Counted from the stretch's first letter, positions 11,404 through 24,010 are shown. The stretch: DNA of 64,000 nucleotides from Mytilus trossulus (GCF_036588685.1 NC_086380.1:48534544-48598543); one strand, 5' to 3'. Numbers and translations are program-made. The notes: generated from the letters alone by a model not told the origin.

Positions 11404-13034
11404 TGCTTTAATGATGAGTAAAGTTGTAATCAAAGATTACTGTTTTAGAATCGTACTTCCACATCGCAATGGAGATGGGTTTTTTCTGGTGACAACGCTT
11501 CTATGCATTTACTGTGATAATATGCTTTATTAATGTAACATAAATTATTGAACTAAATGAAAAATTTTAATAGAATTACAATGTTGTCGATACTACAATT
11601 AAGATTATATAGAACCCAAATAATGAAATTTAATTTATACTGGAACAACTATTTAGTTCTTTTTATTCCAATAATTAAAGAAGTAGTTGTTTAATTTGAA
11701 AGTATGTTATTTGCGCTCCAGCAATTAATACCATACGTTTAAATTGACATTGACAAATGGTGTCGGTCAGTTCAATATGCTTTTTCTTGAATAATTTTAA
11801 AAATGGCGTATTTTATATTTATAAATTCGGGGAGAAAAACAGACAATTTTAGATAAAAGCAATAGATGTACACTTCACTGAGGCGCTAGTATAATAGTGA
11901 TGAATTCAAAGTATTAAGAGTATTTAAATTATAATGGTCTTTTTGCTTATGACATACCATTTTTCAAGATCGGGTTCTTTTCTCTTTGTTTAGTAGTATT
12001 TAATGAGGCTTTTTGTTTGTGAGCTGCATTATATAACAGCATGAGGTCTTAAAATTTCTACTACCGGGAAAGTGTAAATAAATGGACTTTTAATGATTCA
12101 CATTGTACGATTGGACATCATTTTTTGTAAAAGGTGTTGTAGAAGAAAACACTCTTGTTATCTGATAACTTATGATAATGGCTTGTTCAGATGTATCAGG
12201 TCTTCCAAACTTTGACATCCTGGGATAATCCTGAATTGGTAATCAGGATACTTCCGTTATTTGATATGAAATTTGCAAAGCAAACAAAAATTTCCTTTTT
12301 CATAGACACAAAAAGTTTGTTTCATCAATAATGAACCTTTCTTGAAATTGTGGAATTAATTATAATTTATGCATAATTTGTCAATAAATTAACAGTCAGT
12401 GATAATAAATAATCATTGATTAGCACAAAATTTTATTTAATCTTTATAGACGAGGTTCATTTATAGCATAGCAACTTAAAGTCGCTCGGTGGTCTATGCA
12501 CATGCTATTATAAGGTTAAAACTCATCTTGATCTATTTTGAAAATTTAAGATGTTTATAATGTGAAGTTTATATACGCATTACCAAGTCCTGGTAAAAGT
12601 AGGTATTTCAATCGGAATCGCAAAACCGCAACTAAAGTGGAAAATAATGAGTTAACAGCTTTGCTCGCGGCATCTCTATATGAATCAAATGAATTTCCAA
12701 CATATGATACCAGGTTGAGAAGTGCTGGAATATCCATTTTACATATGTCTGAACCTTAAAATATTTAACACATATTTTCCAGATAGCTACAAAAGTTCAC
12801 GTCAAAATACACACGAATATAAATATTATACATGTGGTATAATTGCAAATGAACAACTACCCACTTGAGTAAAAATGTTTGCGATAATGTAACAGTGTAA
12901 GCAATCAGCCAAAACGTAAGCTAAAAATAATTAATCAAGCAGTCAATGATTAAGTTTTTTAATGAAATTATATGACTATATGGGTGAAAAAAGAGTTCCA
13001 AAAGCTATTTTATTTTCCATCATTCTAATGTTAT

Positions 13035-13137
13035 TTCTGTGAAAGGCACTGGTGACCTTCTGCTGTTGTTTTTTTTTTTATTTGGCCGGGTTGTTGTCTC
13101 TTTGACACATTCCCCATTTCCATTCTCAATTTTATTA
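13035..13137 (+). repeat. GGTCGGGTTGTTGT dispersed repeat, partial
   Basis: GGTGACCTTCTGCTGTTG..GGCCGGGTTGTTGTCTCTTTG..CCCCATTTCCATTCTCAATT matches the copies at 24587-24750 and 62649-62778. It interrupts segmental copy 1. Confidence 0.75.
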
Positions 13138-13954
13138 GTCAAGAAAATTTCTAATACCATTTACTGTTTATAGAAAATCTAAATTTCTTTAAGTCATTGT
13201 AATCTTAACTGTACTGATAGCAAGATAAAAAGAAACTCGAAAAGTTTGATTATTTCATAACAATCTGGAAAAGCCATGACACTTCTACTACCGTTATCCA
13301 AGTGGAGATATTTCTTTTACGAAAACACTGTATATGCTAAATTTGGTCCTGGTATCTATGATGAGTTTATTTAGTATTTTTGATATGGATAGACATATTA
13401 AAAAGGAAATGACATTTTATTTGTTGACGAGTTAAAAAAATCTTTATGCTGGAAAAGATGTTAAAGGACGAAACTGGTTATTCTAAATTTAAATATTGAA
13501 AACAAAATATCAGAGGATCTCTTTTGAGAAAGTTGTGCAGGAAAGAGTGCAACGCAGCGTTAGCGAGAAAACGCCTATCAGCAATGTTACCATGATTTGT
13601 CTGTTCTTAACCAATTAACGAGATTTAATATTGGTAAATAACTGTTGACTTAATTCAAGTATACCATTTAGGCTGAACTCTGGGAAATATGACCAAAACG
13701 ATAACATAAGTGAATGTATGTAGATTATCTCAAACCATCATTATACTAACAAATATTCATTATGGAAATTAATGTAAATTGTAAACGCTTTCTTTTCTGA
13801 AATTCAGATATTTCTTTTATTTCTCTTATTTTTATGTTACCAGTTATTGGGATAGTTGATTGTTAAGCAAAGTAAGAGCGTCATTCTTCTTTTTAAAGGC
13901 ATTTACCGTTTATAACATATTGAATACTAATGCAATGGAGTTTGACATATATAT

Positions 13955-14250
13955 TTTGATGCGTTTTGTTATTTGATTTTGCCATGTGATTATGGATTTT
14001 CCGAATTGATTTTCCTCTAAGTTCAGTATTTTTGTGATTTTACTTTTTGATATAGATGTTGGGTTTGTTACAGCTTTTTCATCTAAATAAATAATAATAA
14101 CTTTTTGCTGGTACCAAGTCATGAATAGGACAGTTGTTGTCCATACATTTGATGTGTTTTATCCTTTGATTCTGCCATTTGGTTAGGGATTTCTGTTTTG
14201 AATTTTCCTCGTATTTCAGTATTTTGCGATTTTATTTTATATTGTGTTTT
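13955..14250 (+). repeat. two tandem copies of the TTTGATGTGTTT..TTTTCCTC..TCAGTATTTT repeat
   Basis: Two similar segments at about 13970-14050 and 14145-14240 share GCCATKTGRTTA, GGATTT, TTTTCCTC and TTCAGTATTTT. An inverted copy is at 23440-23525. Confidence 0.6.
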
Positions 14251-14389
14251 AAAAAAGTTAAAATTGAAAAAATAGATACGAAGATTTAATTGAAACTTAA
14301 TTTGAAAACATCGATGATAAAGGTAAAATTTATTTATATAAAAAACTTAAAAGATGGCAAACTAGAATCTTATCTAAATAAATCTAATT

Positions 14390-14665
14390 TTTCAGATAAT
14401 CACTAAATTTAGACTTAGTGATCACTCCCTCATAGTTGAAAGAAGGGGATATTTTAAAGTTCCACGAGAGGAACGACTTTGACATAAACGAAAAATACTA
14501 CAGGATGAGAAACATATTTTACTCTATTGTGATTATAATAAAACACTAAGAAATGCCATTTTCCAACAAATATGTACTGAAAGTATTAACTTTAATAATT
14601 CAAAGGAAGAAGAAAAAATCCTTATTCACTACATACATCAACGCCTTTACAAACAATTAAGTTAG
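14390..14665 (+). pseudogene. non-LTR retrotransposon RT C-terminal remnant
   Basis: The frame from about 14405 to TAG 14663-14665 reads RLSDHSLIVERRGYFKVP, then REERL, a stop, and DEKHILLYCDYNKTLRN. This pattern (HSL..ERGRYFKVPREERLC..C.....EDEKHFLLYC) is the zinc-finger-like tail found after the reverse transcriptase of several non-LTR elements. The first cysteine codon has become TGA, and the sequence upstream is out of frame with stops. It is an old 5'-truncated copy. Confidence 0.6.
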
Positions 14666-15159
14666 GATCCTTTTTTATCATTAGGGCATGGGGACTCTTA
14701 ACAGCTTGTTTGTTTGTATAAATTTTGATGCTGTTTTTGTGTATGTTTGATACGTATGTATATATGTGTATTGTGTTTATGAATGTTGGTCACAAGCTGT
14801 AAAGTTTATACAACAATGAAATATTATCAATATTAATCATTTATGCATTAGATAAATACTAGTAGTCGATTGTTGTTACTTGTTTTTGTTGTATATCGAT
14901 GTGATGAGTTACGCCTTTTCCGTCTGATTTTATAGTAAGTTCATATCATATTTCATTTTCGCTCATCATTTTGTATTTCGATCAGGCTGTTAGTTTTGAC
15001 GTTTGATAAGTTTTATATTTGTGATTTTGGAGACTGTTACAGTTGCTACTGAATAATAAAAGCCGTACTGTGACCTATTATTTACTTCTATCTAATTTTG
15101 TCTCTATTAACGAGTTGTTGAATACCACTTCTTCTCATTTGTATTTAAAATAAAGTAAG

Positions 15160-15709
15160 CAAAACGACCGGTTCTAAATCGACTCATCAGTGACACTCTT
15201 ATCAGAAAAGTGAAATAAAAAAAGAACATGAAGAAAAAACGAAGCATTAAGAACCCAAAATTATGGGGTAGAAAATCATGAGTATTTCAAAAATTCATAG
15301 TTGTGTCAGTTTATCAATAATCTATGAAGATGACCATGTCAATCATACTTCATGTCCGATCAATGTACGAAATAGTATATGACTGCATGATAAAAAATCG
15401 AGTGATCCGTCGCGAAATCATTTACCTCTTCTTACGTGGTTATTACATTTTAAAGTAATTTTGACATACAAAAAAGTAAAATCACAAAAACGCATCAAAA
15501 ACGAATGGACAAGAACTGTCATATTCCTGACTTGGTACAGGCATTTTCAAATGTAGAAAATGGTGGATTAAACCTGGTTCTATAGCGCTAACCCTCTCAC
15601 TTTAATAACAGTCTCATCAAATTCCGCTACATTTACATGATGCGTTAAATAAACAGTCACAATTAATAAAATAGTCAAAATATGAGTACATCAGTCATCA
15701 TCGTATAAC
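15160..15709 (+). repeat. composite dispersed mussel repeat
   Basis: Includes GACTCATCAGTGACACTC, then (15480-15700) CTGACTTGGTACAGGCATTTT, TTAAACCTGGTTCTATAGC and the CTCTCACTTTAATAACAGTC block. Related sequence with CTTGACTTTGTACAGG and TTGAACCTGGTTTGTGG lies at 30630-30710. No coding frame is supported. Confidence 0.6.
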
Positions 15710-16522
15710 AATTTTAAAAGGAACAATTTAACAGGACACAAAAACATCTATTATCTACGAACACATGGATTGATTTGAGTGTCTGACGTCAGAAAAATTA
15801 TATACGTCACATAAATTTGTCGTTTAATGTGCATACAATAGTTATCAAAAGTACCAGGATTATAAACAATTTTAAAATTTACATAGGCAATGAACGCATA
15901 CAGGGTTAAAAAATCAAAAGTATGTAAGAATAAATTACAGAAATAGACCGAGATTCAAACTAGTCCAAAAGTTATACATAGAATTTATGAGAATCCAAAA
16001 CTTTTAAGAGGAACAATTTAACAGGACACAAAAACATCTATCTACGAACACATGGATTGATATGAGTGTCTGACGTCAGAAAAATTACATACGTCACATA
16101 AATTTGTCGTTCAATGTGCATACAAACAATTTTAAATTTTACATAGGCAATGTACGCATACAGGGTTAAAAAATCAAAAGTATGTTAGAATAAATTACAG
16201 AAATAGACCGAGATTCAAACTAGTCCAAAAGTTATACATAGAATTTATGAGATTCCAAAACTTTTACAAGGAACAATTTAACAGGACACAAAAACATCTA
16301 CTATCTACGAACACATGGATTGATTTCAGTGTCTGACGTCAGAAAAATTATATACGTCACATAAATTTGTCGTTCAGTGTGCATACTAACAATTTTAAAA
16401 TTTTCATAGGCAATGTACGCATACAGGGTTAAAAAATCAAAAGTATGTAAGAATAAATTACAGAAATAGACCGAGATTCAAACTAGTCCAAAAGTTATAC
16501 ATAGAATTTATGAGAATCCAAA
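15710..16522 (+). repeat. three tandem units (about 260-290 bp) each with a CRE palindrome
   Basis: Units begin GGAACAATTTAACAGGACAC near 15720, 16010 and 16270 and run to GAATTTATGAGAATCCAAAA. Identity is high. Unit 1 has about 30 extra bases (ATAGTTATCAAAAGTACCAGGATTATA, a dispersed repeat block) that units 2 and 3 lack. Each unit carries a perfect TGACGTCA (15784-15791, 16071-16078, 16334-16341) followed about 18 bp later by a half-site TACGTCA. Confidence 0.85.
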
Positions 16523-16711
16523 AATTGTTAATTCCACTACGCCATTAATTGATTTTGACGTTTGTGGTTCAACGTATATAGTAATTCATAATAGAAATAT
16601 ATCATAATGACATTATAATATATATCATAATAAATTTACTAAATGCTTTCCTAAAACTATTATTCAATGAACGATTTTATTATTGTAGTAATAAGATGTA
16701 TGGTCTAATAA

Positions 16712-17998
16712 TATACACATGGAAAAAAGTATTGCAACACTAAATTGAAATTGAAATTAAAAAAACACTCTTTATTTTTTGTCATATAATTTGTTAAAAT
16801 AAAACTAGCTAAACATTATTTAAATATCACCTGAGTTTAATCAATAAATATTGACTCGATAAGTTCCTATCTGCACATGCATTTCCTGTACCCGTAAACA
16901 GCAAAACAGATGTTTTTGTCTTCATTGTTTTCAATACTTTAAATAACTATTTTTATAAAGTTATGTGATTGACACCTTGTAATTGATCCTCTACAAGTCT
17001 AAACTCCAGCAGTACGGCAGATAATCAGCATGAGAGTAGCAGGAATGTCGCTGTGACAACCGCGCGTATTGTTGGTCATCACCATCCCACTATTAGTCGT
17101 TTTGAGAATAGAAATCAGGCAATAAACGGTGTTAAAGACTTCCGAGATCAAGAAGATCCCCTGTACCATCTGCTAGGGAAAATCAAACATAATGAGGGTT
17201 GGTATGAATGAAACACATTGCATACAATACAATCCTAACAACAGAGTGGGTATACATGAACTTTTTAACAACAACTGTTCGAGATCGACTCATCGTTACT
17301 GGTTATCGTGCGATCAGACCATTTTGGGGACCATTGCTTACGAACAGACACACAGTTGTCCGTATCCAATGTAGTGCGGAGCTCGCCAAAATTGGAAATT
17401 AGCATCGTGGAGGAAGATTCATTGTTTCAATTGAATTCGGTTCATCTTTCTTGGCCCCGCTCGAAGCCTGGATTTGAACCATATCGAGCATATATGGGAC
17501 ACTTTTGGGCGTAAAGTGCGCGGAAGGACACCCCAGTTCAAACACGTCATGAAATAAACAATACCCTTAATCAGAAATGGTTACTGCTACCTTAGCAACA
17601 AATTAGTCGATTTATTGCAGGAATCAGAAGACGTCAAGAGTCGGTTATCCGTTTGAATGGAGGCTGCGCCCAAAGTACTAATTCTTTGGCGTGTTACGAT
17701 CAACCATGATGTGAACAATCATCTTAAGATTTATTTTTAAATATCAGACATTGTAAAGTTCGACTACAGTGAAAGTTGAAAAATGCATATTTCGGTACAA
17801 AAAAACACAATAAAATTGTGGTTAGGTAATTCTTTTTTTTCAAACATGTTTTGTTCTTTTAAATGCCATATGTGTTATCATAAACTAGGTTTCAATATTA
17901 TTTTACAAATATTTTATCATATTCCATCCAAAATAAGAGGCTGATTTTTTCAAGTTTTAAAAAATCAAGGTGTTGCAATACTTTTTTCCATGTGTATA
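16712..17998. mobile_element. Tc1-like DNA transposon, decayed
   Basis: The ends are perfect inverted repeats of about 29 bp: the left begins TATACACATGGAAAAAAG and the right ends CTTTTTTCCATGTGTATA, both continuing through TATTGCAACAC. The outermost TA at each end fits the TA target duplication of Tc1/mariner elements. The element is 1.29 kb and contains a broken transposase at 17020-17690. Confidence 0.85.
17020..17690 (+). pseudogene. Tc1-like transposase pseudogene
   Basis: Fragments in several frames match Tc1 transposase order. They are a helix-turn-helix part (TTARIVGHHHPTISRF), RDRLIVTGYRAIRPFWGP with LLTNRHTVVR, a remnant of the first catalytic block (EEDSLFQLNS, the place of SDES), and the third block IEHIWDTFGRKV with the C-terminal RFIAGIRRRQESVIR. 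The stretch with the second catalytic aspartate is missing between SLFQLNS and HLSWP, so there is an internal deletion besides the frameshifts and stops. It cannot encode an active enzyme. Confidence 0.75.
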
Positions 17999-18491
17999 CA
18001 TCAGTTGAAATACTAGTAGTTAAATCTTTAGCTGGTTTCGGTATCTGCATATTCATTATATGAACAAATAAATATAAATTCTACATACAAACCCATTTTC
18101 AAATTTATCTAATAGGGGTTATCAGCATTAGAAAACGCAAATATCAAAAATGAAAAGTAAAAGATTAAAGGTAGTGTTCCGAATAGATATGGCGGTAAAT
18201 TTCATCAATTTGATAAAAATATAGTAAGATTAAGCATAAATGAATATTGGATAGGACATTGTGTCTATTTTTGCTTCTATTTTATTGCTTTGTAAATATT
18301 TGTAAGTATTTACCTAGCAGATGTCAAAAATGTTTTTTTTATTACAAAAGATATCTGCGAATACGTAAGTAAGTAATTATAATTATCTATTATAGTGACA
18401 TGTGTATCATAACATACATTTATACAATTATATGTCAACAATAATATACAATCAAAACGTAATAGTTACAAATAAATGGGAATTTTATATC

Positions 18492-19324
18492 ACTGCTATC
18501 ACAGGCACTTGTCTCAAATAAAAAAATTCCTATATACCTTAATATAACACAAGGTACTTAACTAATTTTTTTGAAAAATAACACCCAGTCCCGAATTCCC
18601 GTTATCTTTTTATTTCTCGGTTGTCAAACCTACTTAAACTTAAAATGTCGTAAATATTAATTGATTTATCTACACAATGGTATATGACACGACTTTCATT
18701 GTTGTCGGGATCTGTAGTAGCAGGCCTCAGAAGTCGGTGAACGGGATGTGTTTTTGCATTCGTCTCAAGCTTTGGCAACACCCAGCCCGCAGTGATTGAA
18801 TTATTATAAAAATTATTAAAATACAAACTGTCAGCTTCCATCTGACTATGAATTATTATCTTTATTGTAAATTCTTTACATATTATGTAAAACAAACATA
18901 AATTAGTTTGTTATGAAACACACGTGTACACAACGACACTAAAGTTAAGTTATAAATTGACCAAAATTTCCAACATTTATTTTTAGCCAGACGATTGACC
19001 AATGAGAAACCAGTATAAAATTACATGCGGACTGGGTGTTGCCAAAGCTTGAGACGAATGCAAAAAAACATCCCGTTGACCGACTTCTGAGGCCTGCTGT
19101 TTATGATCCCGACAACAATGATAGTCGTGTCATATACCATTGTGTAGATTAATCAATTTAGATTTACGGCATATTAAGTTTAAGTAGGTTTGACAACCGA
19201 GATATAAAAAAATAACGGGATTTCGGGACTAGGTGTCAATATTGAAAAAAATATAGTTAAGTACCTTGTGTTATATTAAGGTATATTGGAAAAAAAAATT
19301 GAGACAAGTGCCTGTGACTGCTAT
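18492..19324. mobile_element. foldback transposon with 8-bp target duplication (hAT-like)
   Basis: The element is 18500-19316, with ends CACAGGCACTTGTCTC and its reverse complement. It is flanked by perfect direct repeats ACTGCTAT at 18492-18499 and 19317-19324. The two arms (about 18500-18790 and 19026-19316) are inverted copies of about 290 bp around a unique loop of about 235 bp. Shared blocks include AAGGTACTTAACTA, GGTTGTCAAACCTAC, TTGTTGTCGGGAT and AGCTTTGGCAACACCCAG. There is no transposase. An 8-bp duplication and ends starting CA are typical of hAT elements; that class is inference. Confidence 0.85.
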
Positions 19325-20408
19325 GTATATGACAATTCAATAAATGATAAAGTAGAAGTGATGTATATAAAAAAAAATCACATTTCTTAAACATGAGATG
19401 AGACAAACATTTTGTAACAAACATACAATAAATAGATATATTTTTTTAATCTATGAGCTCCTCACGTTCAATGGGGTGTACTTCGAATTAAGAGGACGGG
19501 TGACTTATCTGTTTTCGTTAACAGTTTTGTCTCCAATTAGCTTGATTATATCTTTTAAATCTTATCAACCTGATCAATATATTTTATAAAAACGAAGGTT
19601 TCAATGAAAATTATTTTCTTTATAAATTCTGAATATTTCTTCACTTGAAAAACCTCCAAGGAACATCTTAACTTTATAATGTCTTCCTTAATCTATCGAA
19701 AACCTTTCAACTGTAAACTTTTCATCTTAATCAATTTCATGTTTCATTTCCGTTTATATACAATGGTCATTCATTTATATCAGATGTTGAAATATCATGT
19801 TATAAATAAATAATTTCCGAAGAAAGGGTTTTGTTTTAAAAGTAATGAGATAATTCCAAACCAAATCAAATATAGTTTCTTCTTTTGAAATATTCATATG
19901 CATTTACATTGCACGTCACAACATGCGTAAACTATTTTTTTGGAACTACCACTAACAGCTATACCTTAAACAAAGTTAACTGTTTTCTTTCAATATTTTC
20001 AATAAGTTCTGCCTAACTCGGACAGCTGTGTAGATATACGTTTTATTATGGATGTTTACACTTCTCTGAAATTGAGGAGACAGATTAAAACAATAAACTT
20101 AATTTGACAAAAAAGCACACAGAAATAAGTACAAATCTATCAGATAGATTTCAAGGTAGCATTTAAAATTCTAGCGGAAGAACTATTCCGATAAAAACCT
20201 CCATATAGTACAAAAATATCAATGAGAAAGCAGGTCGACAAAAAATAGAAAATTTGAAAAAATTGTCTAATGCATTTTATTAACTTTTTATTGTTTGTAT
20301 TATAAATATTTTTAACAAAATCCCAAAACGTGTTAGAAACATCATTTGGCAATCCTTTCCATATTGTTTGCTGGATTGAATGACGTTATAGTTGATGCTG
20401 GCATATCA

Positions 20409-20765
20409 TCAGCATGTACTGGCTCTACTTAAACAGTCTAAAACGGGTGTACATCCTAATCGGATTTTCTCTTTTGTTTCAGTAAAATTCCTACTACTAA
20501 ATGATTGTCGTCTTAAATCATGCTGAAATTCAAATTGTTGTACAACACTGTAATAGACAATCTCAAGAATAGCCCATTGTTGTCTCACGTCATCAGTATT
20601 TATTCTTGGTATACAAGGTCAAAAAGCATCCTTGATTATATTACCATGGCATGAAATACAATTTTGGGATGTTCCTCTTTTAGAACGTATGATTTCTTCG
20701 ACATGACGTTTTTTTTTGTTTTAAAAAACAAGTAAAAACATTGCTGCTTAAAAAAATAGGCGCAC
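20409..20765 (-). pseudogene. IL-17-like cytokine pseudogene
   Basis: Aligned in frame to the exon at 10541-10954, this copy keeps EEIIRSKRGTSQNCISCH, IPRINTDDVRQ, the end RLGCTPVLDCLSRASTC and the same stop TGA. Four lesions mark it as dead. The cysteine codon of the CPW motif is TGA, the following Trp is Cys, about 33 bp are deleted in frame after the second cysteine region, and the 5' part (about 20700-20765) is scrambled by T/A-run changes. The loss of two knot cysteines and the premature stop exclude a normal IL-17 product. Confidence 0.75.
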
Positions 20766-23439
20766 TTGGGTTACCTGTAAATAAAATAGAATATTATTTT
20801 TTAGATTTTTTAACATACTCTGGAATATTCTAGTATCCAATAATGCCAGTGCTATTTTCACTATTGCTGACGAAATGCCGAATTTCCTTTGACATTTTTG
20901 TACGTCCCTCATTCCTAACACATAAAATCTTTGGTTTTTTTTAGACATCATATGCAAAAATGAGAAAATAAAATCTAGAACAGTTTGCTCAATTTTAGAA
21001 AATAAATAGGATGGATAGCCAAAAATACAACTAAATTAATGTGTGTGAATTATATTCATTTCAAAGTGATATGTGTTTGTAATAGAAAATTTTGTTAAAT
21101 TATATGCTGGATTATATAAATACAAGATACTATACGGTGAAATTCGGGATAAAGTTGGTTTGCCCGCCGCCCGATGGTTATGCAGCTGTATTATCATACA
21201 TTGATAACATACAGCCACCCCTCATCGAGGTTTATAACTCCAGAATATATCAGCTTCCTATAAGTTGACTCACTATTAAAACCTTACACGAGGTCTTAAC
21301 AAATTTCAACTACCAGGAAAGTTGATATGAAAAAAACTTTGAATAAATTATAATGTACGATTGGATATCAATTTCTGTAACAGTTTTTAAAGACGAAAAA
21401 CACTTGTATTATCTGATTACTGGCGATAATGTCTTGTTTTGGTGTATCAGGTCCTCTTACCTTTGACATCATGGGTTAACCTAAAATTGGAAATCAGGAT
21501 ACTTCTGTTGTTTGACATGAAAATTGCATAGCAAACAAAACATTCCTTTTTTCACAAATACAAAGTGTCGTTTTTCTTCAAAAAATGCGACTTTGTCATA
21601 AATGAATCTTTCATTATAAAAAATATTATGGTTTCTGCATAATTAATAACTAAATTAACAGTGGGATATAAAAAAATTGTCAGAATATTATTTGTACAGA
21701 TGAAGAATCACTTATATAAAAATAAGAAGATAAGGTACTATTATAAAATGAGAACACTCTCCGCAAGAAACCAAATGAGAACAAAAATTTACGAAGAATC
21801 ACATTGTTGCAGATTATAGTATTTAGCTTGTTGGTTTGTTTTTAAGTAGTCATTAGTTTAAAAACTTCTCTTGATTTTAAATTAAAATATGGTTTTGCAC
21901 TTTGAAGATTATAAACCATTATCAGTTCAAATATAAAGAGTCCTGGTAAATGTGGACATTCCAATCGAAATCGCATGAACCTCGTTGGAGAGTGACAGAG
22001 ATCGTCGACTGCACAATGCATGCATCATTTTATGTGATGCTAATTATCCGAACATATTTGCCCCAACCCACAAAATTTTGTAAGTCTATAGAGTGTCAAA
22101 ACTTATTAAGAAAGGAGCTGAATATTCGACGCATATTTTCCTCAAACTTATGAATAGGAAGCTTAACATTACGAATGAAGCAGTCATTTACTGACTTTTA
22201 TATTGAGATTGTATGGTTATAAAGGTTATGAAAGAGTTTAAAGACAATTTTATCTTACATATTTATGGTGTAATTGCAGTCTAAGATATTCAGAATACCT
22301 TTTCCTGTTTACAGAAAATTGAATTTTCTTTACGGCTATGTAATCCTGACAGGGACTGATATCAAGATAAAAAGATTTTGTAAATTTTGATGATTTCATT
22401 TAATATAATTCGGAAAAGCCAAACCACTTCTGTTATCGTTATAACCAGAAAAGATTTTTATTACATAGGGGTATTCATCTGAAAATATAAATTGCTTTTA
22501 TTTGATGAAAGATTCTTTAAAAAAAATCTCCATTGAGACAGTTGTGCATAGATCAACGGACGGTCCATTAAAATACAATATTGCCTTGATTTGTTTCTTA
22601 TAAACGGATTTACAAATTTGGAACATCGGTAAATTGTTTGTCGCCTTGAGAAGACTAACATGATAGCAGAACTCTCTGATTGATGAGCAAAGCAATAACA
22701 GAACTAAATGTATGAAGATTATTTTTTCAATCTTGAAAATGATAGGACAAGATAGAAATTTGCAAAACCAGTGTAAATCATATACTAGTATGACTTTTTT
22801 ACGCATAGGTTAATGTTAAAATTTTATTATTACTATGCCGTCAGTTAATAATGGGAGAGTTAATTATACAGGCAAGAACCTCATACTTCCTTTCTGTTAT
22901 TTATTTAAGTTTAAATGAATTTCAACGTTTACATTGTAACTGCTTTTTTTTTTTATCTCAAATATAGGTACTATGCAAATGCCATTTTGATATAAGAGTT
23001 TGCATTAATCTGACTGTTTTTGCTGCGTAGTATAAGACAGTTCATGCACGAATTATAGTAATCACCTAGTACCATATGTATTGAAAGCTACCAAACCTTA
23101 TATTGTTCCTGTAATAATAACCAAGTACTGATAGCAGACATTTTGAAGATATGGTACGAGGTTTTTTTGTAGTCCTTTCCATATTTTTTTTACAGTTGAT
23201 AGCAAGATCCAATAACGTTTTATGGTTAATATATTTAGTGCTTTGACGACACTCTTGCTATCAGATATGTAAACATACATTCTCTTGGTCAATTGACTAG
23301 TGTGCTGCTTTAAAAGAGTGGTGATTGGACCAAAACGTAAAAGTATCACAAATGTTCCAATCGTTTTAAGGAAAACATGTTTATCAATATTGATAAAAGG
23401 GTTTTGTCGGAAAAGATGTATTTTTGTCAGAAAGTAAAA

Positions 23440-23525
23440 TCACAAAAATACTAAACTCCGAGGAAAATTCAAAAAGGAAAGTCCCTTATCAAATGGCAAA
23501 ATCCTAATCTCAAACACATCAAATA
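23440..23525 (-). repeat. inverted copy of the TTTGATGTGTTT..TTTTCCTC repeat
   Basis: Reads AAAATCACAAAAATACTAAA..CGAGGAAAATTCAAAAAGG..CAAATGGCAAAATCC..CAAACACATCAAAT. This is the reverse complement of the copies at 13955-14250. Confidence 0.65.
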
Positions 23526-23759
23526 TTCATTATTGTGAGATATTCAAGGGGAACTTTTAGACAAAGATGTTTCTTCATGACGAAATCCTTAACTATTTTT
23601 CTTGTGTGTTTTTCATGAGTCATTGAAATTGTATGAAACGAACAAAATATTGTGTACGTGTGTACCATATATTTTCTGTTTTTAAATCATGTCGAATTGA
23701 TTCCGTATTATAAAGAAAACATGAACCTCTTTAATTGTTAATACTTTTGTTGAGAAGTG

Positions 23760-24010
23760 ATATTTACAATTACCAGTTTAGGGACATCTACCATCAACGC
23801 ATGCTGATACCGTGTGTAATCTCAGAGTATGATTTCAAGTCAGGTCGACACAAGGCTGTCAATTAAATACGCTTTGGTAATGTTGGTATTCAATTAAAGT
23901 TGACAGAATCGTTATCATGGTAGAACCCAATGTATGGTGATAGATTATTTAGCACCCACAAAGATAAGTCTTAGTTTTGACATTGACGGCCTGTAACTTT
24001 ATTCGAAAAT
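23760..24010. repeat. local duplication, copy a
   Basis: Matches 26405-26625 in the same orientation, through CTCAGAKTWTGA-TTTCAAGTCAG-TCGA, GGTAATGTTGGTATTCA..TTAAAGTTGA and ATCATGGTAGAACCCAA. No coding frame is conserved between the copies. Confidence 0.6.

Larger units (their letters stand above)
9205..13640. repeat. segmental duplication, copy 1 (carries the live IL-17-like exon)
   Basis: Collinear matches to 18330-22680 run through the whole block. Examples are AAGATATCTG-type sequence at 9220/18350, GAGGACGG..TTTTGTCT at 9510/19487, the IL-17 exon at 10541/20409, GTACGATTGGACATCA at 12105/21357, AATCAGGATACTTC at 12242/21492, AGTCCTGGTAAA at 12587/21940 and GATAGCAAGATAAAAAG at 13217/22362. 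Copies are clearly diverged and carry different insertions: the 11191-11403 MITE and the 13035-13137 repeat only here, the foldback element only in copy 2. Boundaries are approximate. Confidence 0.75.
18330..22680. repeat. segmental duplication, copy 2 (carries the dead IL-17-like copy)
   Basis: Partner of 9205-13640 in the same orientation, roughly 9-10 kb away. It is interrupted by the foldback element at 18500-19316, which copy 1 lacks. Boundaries are approximate. Confidence 0.75.
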
